Below, one piece after another: positions 9,452 to 19,044 of a stretch of 21,350 bases of DNA. Under the pieces are notes generated by a model. The model saw nothing but the letters and a program-made list of their open reading frames with translations. It was not told the DNA's origin and made no database searches. Location of the stretch: positions 1 to 21,350 of the forward strand of contig JADNYJ010000538.1 in NCBI GenBank assembly GCA_015501075.1, given 5' to 3'. This DNA comes from Gymnopilus junonius. Lineage: Eukaryota > Basidiomycota > Agaricomycetes > Agaricales > Galerinaceae. The translations under genes were made by a program, and so were the position numbers. How positions within the stretch are numbered: position 1 is the stretch's first letter; every line of letters begins with the position of its first letter.

Positions 9452-11210
9452 ATGGTCTCTCCCTTGCCCGTATTCGGGTTTCCCGTTGAGCTTACCCAGC
9501 ATATCCTCTCCTTTTGCCATCCCTGGGACGTAGCAAACTTCTCCCTGACCTGCAGCGCTGCTTATATTCTCATCTATCACGCTTCTGATCAGTATCTTTG
9601 GCGCCATCTTTACAATACCTCATTTGATCTCCCTTTTTCTGTTGCCGATCCCACCAACAGGAAAGAGCAGATGAACTGGAAGGATGAGCTGACAAGCAGA
9701 ATGAGAGTGGAATTGGCTCTTTTTCGTGGCCCAATGACCCACTCGGAGAAACTCCGTATGCTCCGCATGTTGATTACAGTAATACAGGATTCGTCGTGGG
9801 CAATTTCGCGAACTGGTACATCTCGCAATACTGCATGGCTAGGACGTATAATGCGCCAGTCCCTTCTTCTTCACAATCTCTACTCTGTGCCCGAGTCCGA
9901 CTCCGAGGAGGATGCACAACTCTACGCACAGCTCAGAGCTTATCTTGCTTTGATTATCGACCTAATAAATGACAAGAAGTCACTTTCAAAGTTGATTGAT
10001 AGGCGCGATTTGAGCAGAGCATATGTTTATAACCTGCTTCACTATAATGCAGAGAACAAATGGGGCCCATTCCTACCTGATGGTCGCGTCAATTGGATTC
10101 ATGCAGAGCACCTCATTGACGTGGTCGCACTGAATGTTCGAGAGCTCCCTGGTAGTTGGGCTCTAACTCGACCGCCCTCATGCCTGGACCCCCCTCGATT
10201 GTCCGCCATTGCCTCTAGCAGCTTTCACAAGACTGATTGGGCAGGGGTTGAAGGTGAGTAACTGTTCAGGCGTGTAGACCGTGCCATCTAATTTATGCTA
10301 TTTAAGGCACATGGAGACGATACGTTTGTTTTATGGACTATCGGTACTCTCTTATCCGGCCTGTTCTTTTATCGTAAACTGACGTCTTCTGTTCGTTTTC
10401 CACTAGTGATCTATTTGGTGAGCAAATATAGACAAGGAGTGGCTTCTGTCTTATCCTGACTCCGATCCTTAGCATTCAATGTGCGAGGAATTATCTTAAA
10501 ACAGTGGCATCCATTTTAACTACTTCGTGAACAGTTCACAGACCTCGCTGACGGACCTAGGCACCCTAAATTCTTCAAGGACCCTCGATTTCGTGAAGCA
10601 ACACGTTTGGTTGAGGTAAAGCTCCATGTTGTCCCCTGCAACCAGCTGCGCTTCCATAGAACGATCAGCAACGCCACCCCTGATCACGATATATACCCAC
10701 CTCTCTACTTTACGGGCTCATCCAAAGGTGTCAACGGCAATGAAGCAGCAGTGGAGGGTTTAGTTACCATGGGACAGGACGGTAAAGCGCGCTGGCAACT
10801 TGTATGTCCATTTCATCAATTCGAATTTTCCCCATCTTATCTTTTAGATTTCAATATATGATGGCCATCCGCAATGGAGGTGTGTCAAACTTTCACTGTT
10901 TCAGTCTGCCCCTTTTTTATTCTCGTTCTCTTGCTTAGTTCAAGTGGGGCGCAAATTGGTGGTATTGGAAGTGCAATGGGAGTCATAGGCGTGTGGACTA
11001 CAACACATCATGATCAAGGTCTCTATTCCTTATATTTTCAATGTACAGTTAAATATCTAACTTTTGTCACATTTAAAGATGATCCAGCTGGTATGACATT
11101 GTTGCATTTTTGCATCTCTCCAACCAACCAAATAACTAATTTTATCAGGACCTTTTTGGTTATGGAAGGTTGAAGACAACTCTCCAACTCATCTTATGGA
11201 ATTCACGTAA
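9452..11210 (+). CDS. F-box domain protein with long conserved C-terminal region
   Basis: Likely substrate receptor of an SCF ubiquitin ligase. The N terminus carries an F-box: FPVELTQHILSFCHPWDVANFSLTCSAAY (residues about 10-38), with the usual Pro, Leu-x-x-His-Ile-Leu-Ser-Phe, Asp-Val and Leu-x-Cys positions that contact Skp1. Nine exons join cleanly to 436 residues: 9452-10253, 10307-10343, 10407-10417, 10473-10480, 10535-10801, 10848-10879, 10939-11018, 11079-11090, 11149-11210. The C-terminal half includes HPKFFKDPRFREATRLVEVK, ARWQLISIYDGHPQW, IGGIGSAMGVIGVWT and DDPAGPFWLWKVED, which together suggest a beta-rich ligand-binding region. Three internal exons are only 11, 8 and 12 nt long. 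All joins keep phase, with no frame break. The target is unknown. Confidence 0.88.
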
Positions 11211-11418
11211 CTTTTTTTCAAGGCTGAAGACCCATTGTAACTCTCTCGTACCGGGCTGGAAATTCAAATCTTTTCAGGACAGGAAACATTTCGCGGTCTA
11301 AACTGTTATTCAAGCGTCATCAAGAGATATCCCGTTCAATGGCGCCCAAAGTTTTGGATGGATACAAAGTACAAGCAGGTATTTTATGATCTATGTTTCA
11401 ATAGATGAGGTCGTGGAG
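11211..11418. other. Convergent 3' interval, F-box gene / DUF7702 gene
   Basis: About 208 bp lie between two stop codons facing each other, so both 3' UTRs and poly(A) sites must fall here. No open frame or motif with support is visible. Confidence 0.5.
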
Positions 11419-12394
11419 TCATGATGGGTTTCCGAGGTATTTAATAATGGTGTTTCCGGGCAAGGATTGTACTAGAGAATAGATAAAGTGCAACACGACA
11501 TACTCCATGATAAGGCTCAAAACGAGGTACAGAATCCAATTTCCAGTGACAGGGTTTAGTTTTGCAAGCGTTGGGTTGGGTGATAGTTCTCTACCCAAGA
11601 GATCTGACGAAGACCATGCTGCAATCACCGCATAGGCCATTCGTATGCCGAGGAAGGGAAAGGCAAGAGATATGCCTGACAGTAGCTGGTGGATAGAAAA
11701 ATGAGGGTGGTAGGTGTAAAAGGAGGGGCTGCATAACTTACACTTCGCCGATAACTTCGTAAGTGCCAACGATATGTCCAAGTACCGATGTGCACAGCAA
11801 ACACATAACATATATTCCGGCATAAAGACAGATACCAGCTCGCCGCAGTGCTGTCGCCACATCGTGATTCCCAGCCGCTTCGCCACCCAAGACACCTCCA
11901 GCGATACAAAGTCCTAAACCAGCTAATCCAACGATACCAATTATCCGCAAGATAACTGATACTCGAGGATTCTCGCCGTAAGTATGTTGCCCCTAGAAAA
12001 AAAGGAACAGTCTGTGGTCTGTAAATTTAAAAATATCATTGTAATGCACTTACGCCATGCCTATGAACCCCAGTGACGAGAGAAGAAGTGCAGCCAATGC
12101 GGAGTAATCGATGATATAGGCCGCATTGAATAAAACAGGTTTTGGAGGGGTTATGCTTTCGGCTGAGACCGAAAGAGCACCTTCAGCAATACGGCCTAAA
12201 ACTTAAATGAGTGTTGAACCAAGAATTAATAGAAGAACAGCAGCCACTTATTGAAAAAATGAACAAGAAAAACCATCCCAGCATCCCTTCTGACGCATAA
12301 CGGAAGATCAAAAATAGAGTTATAGCAGTAATAGGGGCATAAAAAAGCAATCTCTGCTGCGGCAAGGTATGCCTCTGGTATCCAATTTGGGCAT
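11419..12394 (-). CDS. Fungal seven-TM membrane protein, DUF7702-like
   Basis: Polytopic membrane protein of unknown function, common in ascomycetes and basidiomycetes. Four exons, 12394-12248, 12201-12054, 11992-11744 and 11685-11419, give 269 residues after three one-base repairs (near 12363, 12343 and 11991). Hydrophobic spans: YAPITAITLFLIFRYAS, GWFFLFIFSIILG, YIIDYSALAALLLSSLGFIG, ILRIIGIVGLAGLGLCIAGG, AGICLYAGIYVMCLLCTSVL, LLSGISLAFPFLGIRMAYAV, and ILYLVLSLIMEYVVLHFIYS near the C terminus. The start MPKLDTRGI followed by LAAAEIA fits the family N terminus. The last intron uses donor GTGTAA (11743), which keeps phase. An RTA1-like or receptor-like role is possible but unproven. It is divergent from LAS1. 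Confidence 0.75.
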
Positions 12395-12584
12395 TAATCA
12401 GACAAGGATATAGTCGTTAGAGGTATCTGGGTCGTAAGATGAACAAGTTGAACATCGGTGGTCTCCGCAAAAGGCAATTCGGATGCAGATTATAGCCGTA
12501 CAGCCACAATGCAATTTTCGGTGATTAGATAAGACGCTGATTTGCGGAAGCTTTCTGAATTCTTTTTGGAAACCTTTTTGCACA
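12395..12584. promoter_or_regulatory. Divergent promoter interval, DUF7702 gene / LAS1
   Basis: 190 bp between two start codons on opposite strands. There is no clear TATA box and no repeat. Reading frames that cross it on the minus strand (12398-12756) are not supported by any family. Confidence 0.4.
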
Positions 12585-14243
12585 ATGAGACTTCCAAGGC
12601 GTGTCCTTGGGCGTCATTGACTGAGCTAGAACAAATATGTGCTTCATATACACCGATGAAAATGACATTGATTCCAAGATCTTTGCCATTAACAGGGTAC
12701 GTCCGACCACTTTCCAGAATTCGCTCCCTCGTTATTTCTTTCCTAGATCTCCGCATGGCGAACAGTCACATCTTTACCACACGCCCTCGAGTCTACCTTG
12801 GCTCTCCTGGTTCCCCTTGTTCATGACAAAAAACAAATATTTCTCTCGACTCTTCAATTGCGACAGAGCTATGCCACAGCGATTTTAAGACTCGTCAATG
12901 GACTTGTCGATCCTTTACAAGTGGGGACCTATGCGAGATCTATCACGTCCATAGCCCAACAACTAGGAATACCAAATTGGCTAGTCGAGCTTCGGCACGC
13001 GTCCACTCACGAGGACCTTCCTAGCCTTGATCTGCTAAGAGAGGCCACAAGGCATGTAAGGATGACATAGCACCATCTCGGTTTCTTTGCTCACATCCTC
13101 TGCAAGGCTTTGACATGGCTATTACAAAACTATTTTCTTCCCATTCTCAATCCCGTCGCAGAAACGGAACAAATATTTCATCCGCTCCGGCCACTACAGC
13201 CTTTACTAAAGCTCTATAAGGCCACCATGAAAACCATCACCAGAGACTTGTCTTTAGTCCCTAGGTATCGACCAAAATTGATTGCTATATTGCGAGACTT
13301 GGAAAGATGGATAGCAGATGCAAAACTCGCGGCAAACACTTCGGCAGGCGAAACATCCGGCACAGATGTAGATCTTAAGGAAACTTGGGCTTTAGAAAGA
13401 TTCTGTGAATCATTGGCCGAAAAGGGGATACTTGTTCCGTTATCCAAAAAGTTTGCGTCCCATATGGCTGAGTGAGATTCAATCTGACAATCACTTTCAG
13501 GAAAAGACGGTATTCTGATAAAGAACTTCTACCAAGCAAAACCTCTATTGCCTTCTGGGAGCCTCTTTTGGATCACATACAAGCCATACACCCCGGTTTC
13601 CTCTATATTTTTGTGCCGGCAATTCATTTCTACGCTCTTGCAGTTAAGTTCCAGGGCACCAGAGATCAAGTCTGATCCCACATATGATGGGTACATCGCA
13701 TGCTGGATCTCTTGGGCCTTGGAGAGTGCAGGCAATAATTACTCAGCGTACCTTGAGATCAAGAAATACCTATTGTCATACCTGGTCAAAAGCTTCAGCC
13801 ATGGTACGATACCCTCTTCAAACCAGTCAATGTACGTGATCTATGTCCTTGGTCCGATTCAGTGCGCAGATTTCTTCATGTTTTGCATTCAGAGCTTCGG
13901 TCCTTTTGAGGAAAATTTGTACCAATGAAACCGAGTTTGAAACCATGACCTTATTACTGTCCAAGGCTAATACAGAAACATCAGAGTTTGTAAGCGAGAT
14001 TTTCACTGTACAGAAAGAACAGAAGCCCTGAATTATCATTAGGCATGGGATCCGCATCATCTAGATGTAATGATCCAGCGAAATGACACTCTCCAATCGT
14101 ATCAATCAACGACAATTGAGGCTGCCCAGACATCAACCAAAAAAATCAGTGATGAAACTTCCATCCCAGGTTGGTCTATGTTGGAAGAAAAGGGTCAGTG
14201 GCAATGCTGTCCGATCGGTGTCTACAATAGAAGTGTCATATGA
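12585..14243 (+). CDS. LAS1: LAS1-type pre-rRNA processing endoribonuclease
   Basis: HEPN nuclease that, with the Grc3 kinase, cuts the C2 site in ITS2 during 60S ribosome maturation in the nucleus. Six exons: 12585-12696, 12747-13055, 13107-13450, 13501-13831, 13893-13989, 14043-14243. The model gives about 464 residues after three one-base repairs (near 12604, 12637 and 13583). The conserved N terminus reads MRLPRRV, PWASLTELEQICAS, YTDENDIDSKIFAINR. The HEPN core RHASTHEDLPSLDLLREATR (about 121-140) holds the Arg-His-x3-His catalytic pattern, RHxxTH. The middle is WALERFCESLAEKGILVPLS, LCRQFISTLLQL and YIACWISWALES; the C terminus is GWSMLEEKGQWQCCPIGVY, typical of fungal LAS1. An apparent stop at 14040 lies inside the last intron (donor GTAAGC at 13990). 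LAS1 is essential in yeast, which argues against true gene decay. Confidence 0.88.
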
Positions 14244-14407
14244 CACTCAAATCGGCCTCCAATTGATCGATTAAACCCTGTAAGTTCCAGTAGTTTACAT
14301 GTGTATAGCAGATATGTAATCCCTAATTAAAAAAAGAGCAAAAGTTGTGCGCATGCAAGAGGGAAAATGAAGGATATTAACATTGGTCGCAACCTGCACA
14401 AATGATG
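14244..14407. other. Convergent 3' interval, LAS1 / surface protein
   Basis: 164 bp between facing stop codons. The stretch taatccctaattaaaaaaag (14316-14335) is a likely 3'-processing region. No gene is seen. Confidence 0.45.
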
Positions 14408-16425
14408 CTACCCGCCCAGGGTCGATGAACTACGCGGGCCAGATGGCTTCCTCATTTGAGCTGGTTGGCGCGGTTGATGTAACCCAAGAGTCTCGGTTGC
14501 CTCAGTTCTAGTTCCTTCGCTTCGACCATCGCTTCCGCTCCGGCCGTCACTGACGCCTTCGATTTGAGAAGGCGAGTAAGGGGGATAGCGTGGAGGTAAT
14601 TCAACTATCTGAGTTCCATCTCGATGGTAGATAGTCACAGGCGGCACCTGGCTGTCATGGTGAACAACATAAACTTGGTTTTGATGAGGAGATGGAGCTT
14701 GTATGGACTCATGAGTTGAGACAACTCGTCCCTGCGTCGGCTGCACAGCTTCATCTCGCAGCCGTCCCTGTTCGTCCGGCATGATAAATGGCTCAACTTG
14801 ATATTGTGGTCCTGGACTGAGTCTATTTTGCATGCATGGTGGATTGGAAGCAAGGGCAGAATGGCTGATGCCACCGGATGAGGCTGTAGGCACGGGCCTA
14901 TATTGACCTGGCCCTGGTGAACGATCGAACATCAGTGCCTGCGGTGTTCCAGGCGCAGACGACGACATATCCACAAAGCGTTCTGACTCTATTTTTCTCC
15001 TGATATTACGTCTTAAAAAGATGTATGCGACAAGCAGTCCCAAAAAGAGACCAACAGCAAGGCCACACCACCGGTACCAACGACGACAGGCAGTGTCACG
15101 GTGTCGTTGCGACTAGAAAGGGTGAATTGTCAGTGTTCTCCTCTTGGAAGATAAATAACTACGTACTCTGTAATACTTCCAGCGAGACAGGCAGTTGCTC
15201 CTCCCCCTCCAGAATGTAGAGGGCCGTTGGCCCACATATTGCCATTTGCATCGACGAGGCTGATAAAGAAAGGCGACGCCCAAGAAAGGCTCACTGTCCA
15301 GTTGATGGGTTGGGAGTTTGGGGAAGATATGTTGTAGGGTGGGTGGAGGGCTGGCGCAACCTGGTAGTTACAGTAGATCCATGCCGATCTCGAAATACAA
15401 AACATAGTCAGGACTTACTGTCAGAGTAAACGGTGCAGTGCCGTTCGTGGGAGTGATTGAAATATCTGTGCACTGTTGAGGCATCATTAGCCACAAAAGC
15501 ATTATTTGAGAGGTAGTTTTACTTGATCAACCCAACCGTATTGTGACATTGGACCGTTATCGACTATTGCTGAGACAGCAAGTTGGGGAACAAAAGTCAC
15601 ATTAGCGCAATTCGGCGTCGAGCTCGCAGGAATGACAGTGTAGGTCGCTTGACAGCCACCCGTGTTACCGAATCTATCAAACTAATAAGAAGTAAATAGC
15701 TGAGACGTTTAACTTATCGAAACCAGCCTGACCATGCATATCTGATACTGGAAAAGGGTCATCATGGCACTTGTCAGAGGTGAAGACACTAAGACAATGA
15801 TTTCTAAGAGTATACCAGAGTACCCGGCGCAAAAGGAATAGCCCAATCCTGTATCTCAGATTCAATGCCACTTGTTGTGACGAACTCATGGGATTGACGT
15901 ACATAAGTGAGAACACTCCCAACTGGAATGACGATAGGAAGAGTGTAGGTCCTATGTATCATTCTCATTAGGGTCGCCATATAAAAATCAAGTTATCCGT
16001 GGCTTACGAAGTGTATACTTGAAGGTAATAAGGCGCGGTCGGGTTCGGCCTGATGAGAGTGAGCGAATGGAAAATATATGACCTCCAGCTAAACGCACCC
16101 CGTCGCTGTACCCCTCGACCAGGTAATGTGGATAATCTCACACTGCTCTTGAGATCAGGTATTTAGAGATGAAATTGACAGTGTAACAGTGGATGTCGCA
16201 GTACCAGTAACAGGTATGGGAACGGCTTGCCCGGGCAAATTCCAGTCGAAAAAGAAAGACTAAGAGCAAATATAGAACGGATCAACAAAATAGTAATTAT
16301 GAAGTACAAACTTTTATTACCTGTGGTAAGAAAGGCGTAATAGTGGTGGAGCTCTGGACTAAAGGACAACTTGCCAATAGGCGTAGGAGCGCCAACTCCA
16401 GGCCAAATTGAGAAAGGATTCCCAT
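14408..16425 (-). CDS. Secreted single-pass surface protein with proline-rich cytoplasmic tail
   Basis: Type I membrane protein of a basidiomycete family without known function. Ten exons: 16425-16321, 16259-16205, 16147-16099, 16049-16008, 15951-15816, 15747-15724, 15681-15523, 15472-15419, 15360-15167, 15112-14408. They give 507 residues after one repair in the A-run at 15042-15046. Order: signal peptide MGILSQFGLELALLRLLASC; an ectodomain with paired cysteines and beta-sandwich-like blocks (EQCEIIHITWSRGTATGPNP, TAPYYLQVYTS, YTLPIVIPVGS, GCQATYTVIPASSTPNC, CTDISITPTNGTAPFTLTVA, GGGGATACLAGSIT); a membrane span (TLPVVVGTGGVA, then FLGLLVAYIFL); a basic stop-transfer (RRNIRRKIE); and about 200 residues of Pro/Ser/Gln-rich tail with a PPxY motif (LPPRY, 14585-14596). 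It could be a wall sensor or adhesion protein. It is divergent from Ysc84. Confidence 0.75.
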
Positions 16426-16920
16426 CGTAAAAGATGCAATGGACTGAAGGGATGCGAAAATCGAAAAAAAAAGGTCCTTGGCGAGGTGGCAAGCTCAGCG
16501 TTCACTAGTCACTGCTTGTTCTCACTAGCGCTGTTTAGAGGCTGTACAGCCCGGCGTTGGACGGTGGATGTGCTCGTGTAGGTCTGCTAATAGCGCAAGA
16601 ACAAGGTCCGTACTTATACTGAACAGTACGGCAGCTCACAGTGGAGAGTTGGTGAAAGTAAGAGAGACTTGATAGGTCAAGAGCGGCGGACATTCTGCGG
16701 TGTCCATTACATATGAACGGAGTCCTCACGTCGTTGTGGCCCTTCTATGTTATGCCGGCATGGGCGTCAGGTTCGGAGTGGAATCAAATTGAGATGGCAG
16801 CATGTAGATAAGATTAGATAACCCTATACGTGAAGGCTCCATTTACTAAATACTTGATTTGTTATGAGCCGGAGTCCGAGTCTTGGTCCGAGTCTCTTTC
16901 TCTGCCCTACATTACCTCTC
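16426..16920. promoter_or_regulatory. Divergent 495-bp intergenic region, surface protein / YSC84
   Basis: The longest promoter interval between intact genes here, shared by a surface-protein gene (-) and the actin-patch SH3 gene (+). It has a nine-A run (16454-16462), two copies of ttcactag or tcactag near 16500-16528, and a 10-bp direct repeat just upstream of the YSC84 start. A short minus-strand frame at 16535-16729 has no family support. Confidence 0.45.
16874..16895 (+). repeat. Direct repeat GTCCGAGTCT x2 in YSC84 leader
   Basis: GTCCGAGTCT occurs at 16874-16883 and again at 16886-16895, a 12-nt step, about 26 bp upstream of the YSC84 ATG. It could be a protein-binding repeat in the 5' UTR or core promoter, or chance in a short region. 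Confidence 0.6.
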
Positions 16921-18777
16921 ATGAAACTAAATAGTCCTCTACCGCAGCCTTTGCCTAAAGAGTGCGATAAGGCCGCCAAAATATGTAACAGCCTTTCATC
17001 TACTAGTCCGTCTTTCACTCATCTGTATCTTTATAGTCAAATCTTTCGTTGATAGCACGAATAACGGTCTCGATGGTGTCATACCGCGCAGTGTGCTTGA
17101 GAATGCCAAAGGCTTTGCCATCTTTACTATTGTCAAGGCTGGGTTTCTCGTTTCAGCAAGGGCAGGGAGCGGAGTAGTCATCGCCAAGTTGGATGATGGA
17201 AGTACGTTCGAAAGACCCTGCTTTTTTCTTCATTCGAACTAAGTAACGATAGCTTGGTCTGCACCAAGTGCAATAGGGACAGCCGGTCTCGGGTTTGGCG
17301 GACAAGCGGGCGCGGAAATGACAGACTTTCTGGTGGTCCTTAACTCACGTTCCGTGAGTCATTTAAATTGAATATTGATCCGCTGCGCTGACTTCGAACG
17401 TGCTGAATCGATACTTCAGGCCATAGTGAGTATGGAAGCGTAACACATACTTTCTGCATTCACAGTTTATCTATTACAGAGAACTTTTATGGCAGCCGGT
17501 TCGCTCACACTAGGTGGTAACATGAGCCTTGCTCTCGGCCCGCTGGGGCGCAATGGCGAAGCATCTGGGGCATTAAATACGAAAGGAAAAGTTGCTGCAA
17601 TGTTGAGCATCTTGGTAACCCTGATCATTTGTCTTCCAGGCTTATCCACGTCATAACAGGTACAGTTACTCAAAAACTCGCGGACTTTTTGGTGGAGTGT
17701 CAGTTGAAGGCTCAGTAATCGTGGAGCGCCAGGACGCCAATTTTCAGGCATATAGCTCACCCGTCACAGCGAGGCTCCTACTCGGGGCACTGTCGAGCCT
17801 CCACCATGGGCATCACCACTCATAAAGACGTTGGAAGCCTGCACAGGAATTCCGGGACATAGGGAGTGGATAGACGACGACATTATGACACCAGGTGGTA
17901 CGTATGCGTTTGGAGGAGTGGCCAGTCCCGGGCCCACAACCAGTCCATCATCGTTCCTTCGAAAAAAGAAGAAGTCGGAGACCCCGTCTTTTCCTCCGCC
18001 GTCTTGGGGAAGGGAGGATAGTGCAGAATCATACTTCACTCAGGGAGGATCTAGGTCGCATGCACGAAATGTGACATGGGATGGCGGTGATTATCGGTCG
18101 GCCACAAGGAATTTCGACACAAAGTTCGATTCCGACTTTGAGCAGGACCGCGTGGCATTGCCCTCCGACAGAATAAGAAAGTCCAGTCTAGATGTACCTT
18201 CAAGATTGGATGCACTTGAAGAGCAAGATACTGATCCTTTTGACTCAAATTTCTCTGTTTCTGGGATAAATCGTACTTCTTTTAGCGTACGGCCTTACAC
18301 AAGATCGACAACTGGTACCTCTTCTCGCAATCGTCCGAAGTCCATGAAGTACGACGACGATTACGACGAGCACTCATTTGCCAGGGGTAATCGAGGCGAC
18401 CCTTTTCTGACATCATCACTTGTTTCCAAAGACGCATCAGTGCCGTTCATCAAACCACGAATTGAGCTGGCTACGCCCTTGTCACCTCATGAAGGTGTAG
18501 CTCGTGGGATTGCATTGTATAATTTCAACGCTGTCGAGGTGAGTAGTGCGTCTGGAATTGTAAACTTTGTCGCAGTTGACACTTTGCAGAGCGGCGACTT
18601 GTCATTCCGAAAAGGAGATGTAATCGTTGTTACAAAGAAGAGTGATAGCACTAATGACTGGTGCTTGCCTCTACCTCTTTGTGCCGACTTAGTTCTAATT
18701 CTTTTGTCTTCAGGTGGACGGGAAAAGTGAATGGTCGTCAAGGAATTTTCCCAGCAAATTTTGTGGAAATTGTATGA
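16921..18777 (+). CDS. YSC84: Ysc84/Lsb3-type SH3 protein of cortical actin patches
   Basis: Binds and bundles F-actin and links it to endocytic sites through a Ysc84 (SYLF) domain and a C-terminal SH3. Eight exons: 16921-16984, 17037-17201, 17253-17353, 17420-17425, 17480-17601, 17660-18538, 18590-18660, 18714-18777. They give 490 residues after one G is restored in the run at 17784-17787. The N-terminal SYLF domain reads MKLNSPLPQPLPKECDKAAK, VIPRSVLENAKGFAIFTIVK, AGFLVSARAGSGVVIAKLDD, GTAGLGFGGQAGAEMTDFLV, TFMAAGSLTLGGNMSLALGP, GRNGEASG and SKTRGLFGGVSVEGS. A Ser/Arg/Asp-rich linker of about 200 residues follows. The SH3 is ALYNFNAVESGDLSFRKGD, DWWTG and GIFPANFVEI, with its ligand-binding aromatics present. 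An in-frame upstream ATG at 16864 is less likely because the family starts close to NPLP. Exon four is 6 nt. Confidence 0.92.
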
Positions 18778-19044
18778 GATAACAAAAGCAGACTTACATG
18801 TATATACACCCCTGGTTCCGCACCCTAGGAATGTACTATATATAAAGAATAAGAAGGTATTTACAGTCATGATCACACACCCAGGCCCCGAGGGAAAGTC
18901 ACTACTTCCAGATACATAATGGTATAGATATAGAAGGGATACAGGGAAGCCGAGGGGATTATACGCCAACAATTGGATACGATATGGAAGTTGATATCAC
19001 ACTTGTCCGGAGAACGTAAGTCGTTGGAGAGTCCTGTGTAGGTG
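18778..19044. other. Convergent 3' interval, YSC84 / GH16
   Basis: 267 bp between facing stop codons. The AT-rich segment tatataaagaataagaagg at 18838-18856 is a plausible site for 3'-end formation of YSC84. No gene is seen. Confidence 0.4.

Noticed and set aside
11686..11743. Possible extra frameshift in the DUF7702 gene at GEV/GISLAF
   Set aside because: Donor GTGTAA at 11743 and the upstream acceptor at 11686 give a phase-0 join, so no indel is needed.
14035..14045. Apparent in-frame stop near the end of LAS1
   Set aside because: It disappears when the intron 13990-14042 (donor GTAAGC, branch-like CTGAAT, acceptor TAG) is removed; the protein then continues to the family C terminus.
16148..16204. 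Apparent TGA in the surface-protein gene
   Set aside because: It lies in a 57-nt GT-AG intron. With that intron removed, exon phases agree on both sides.
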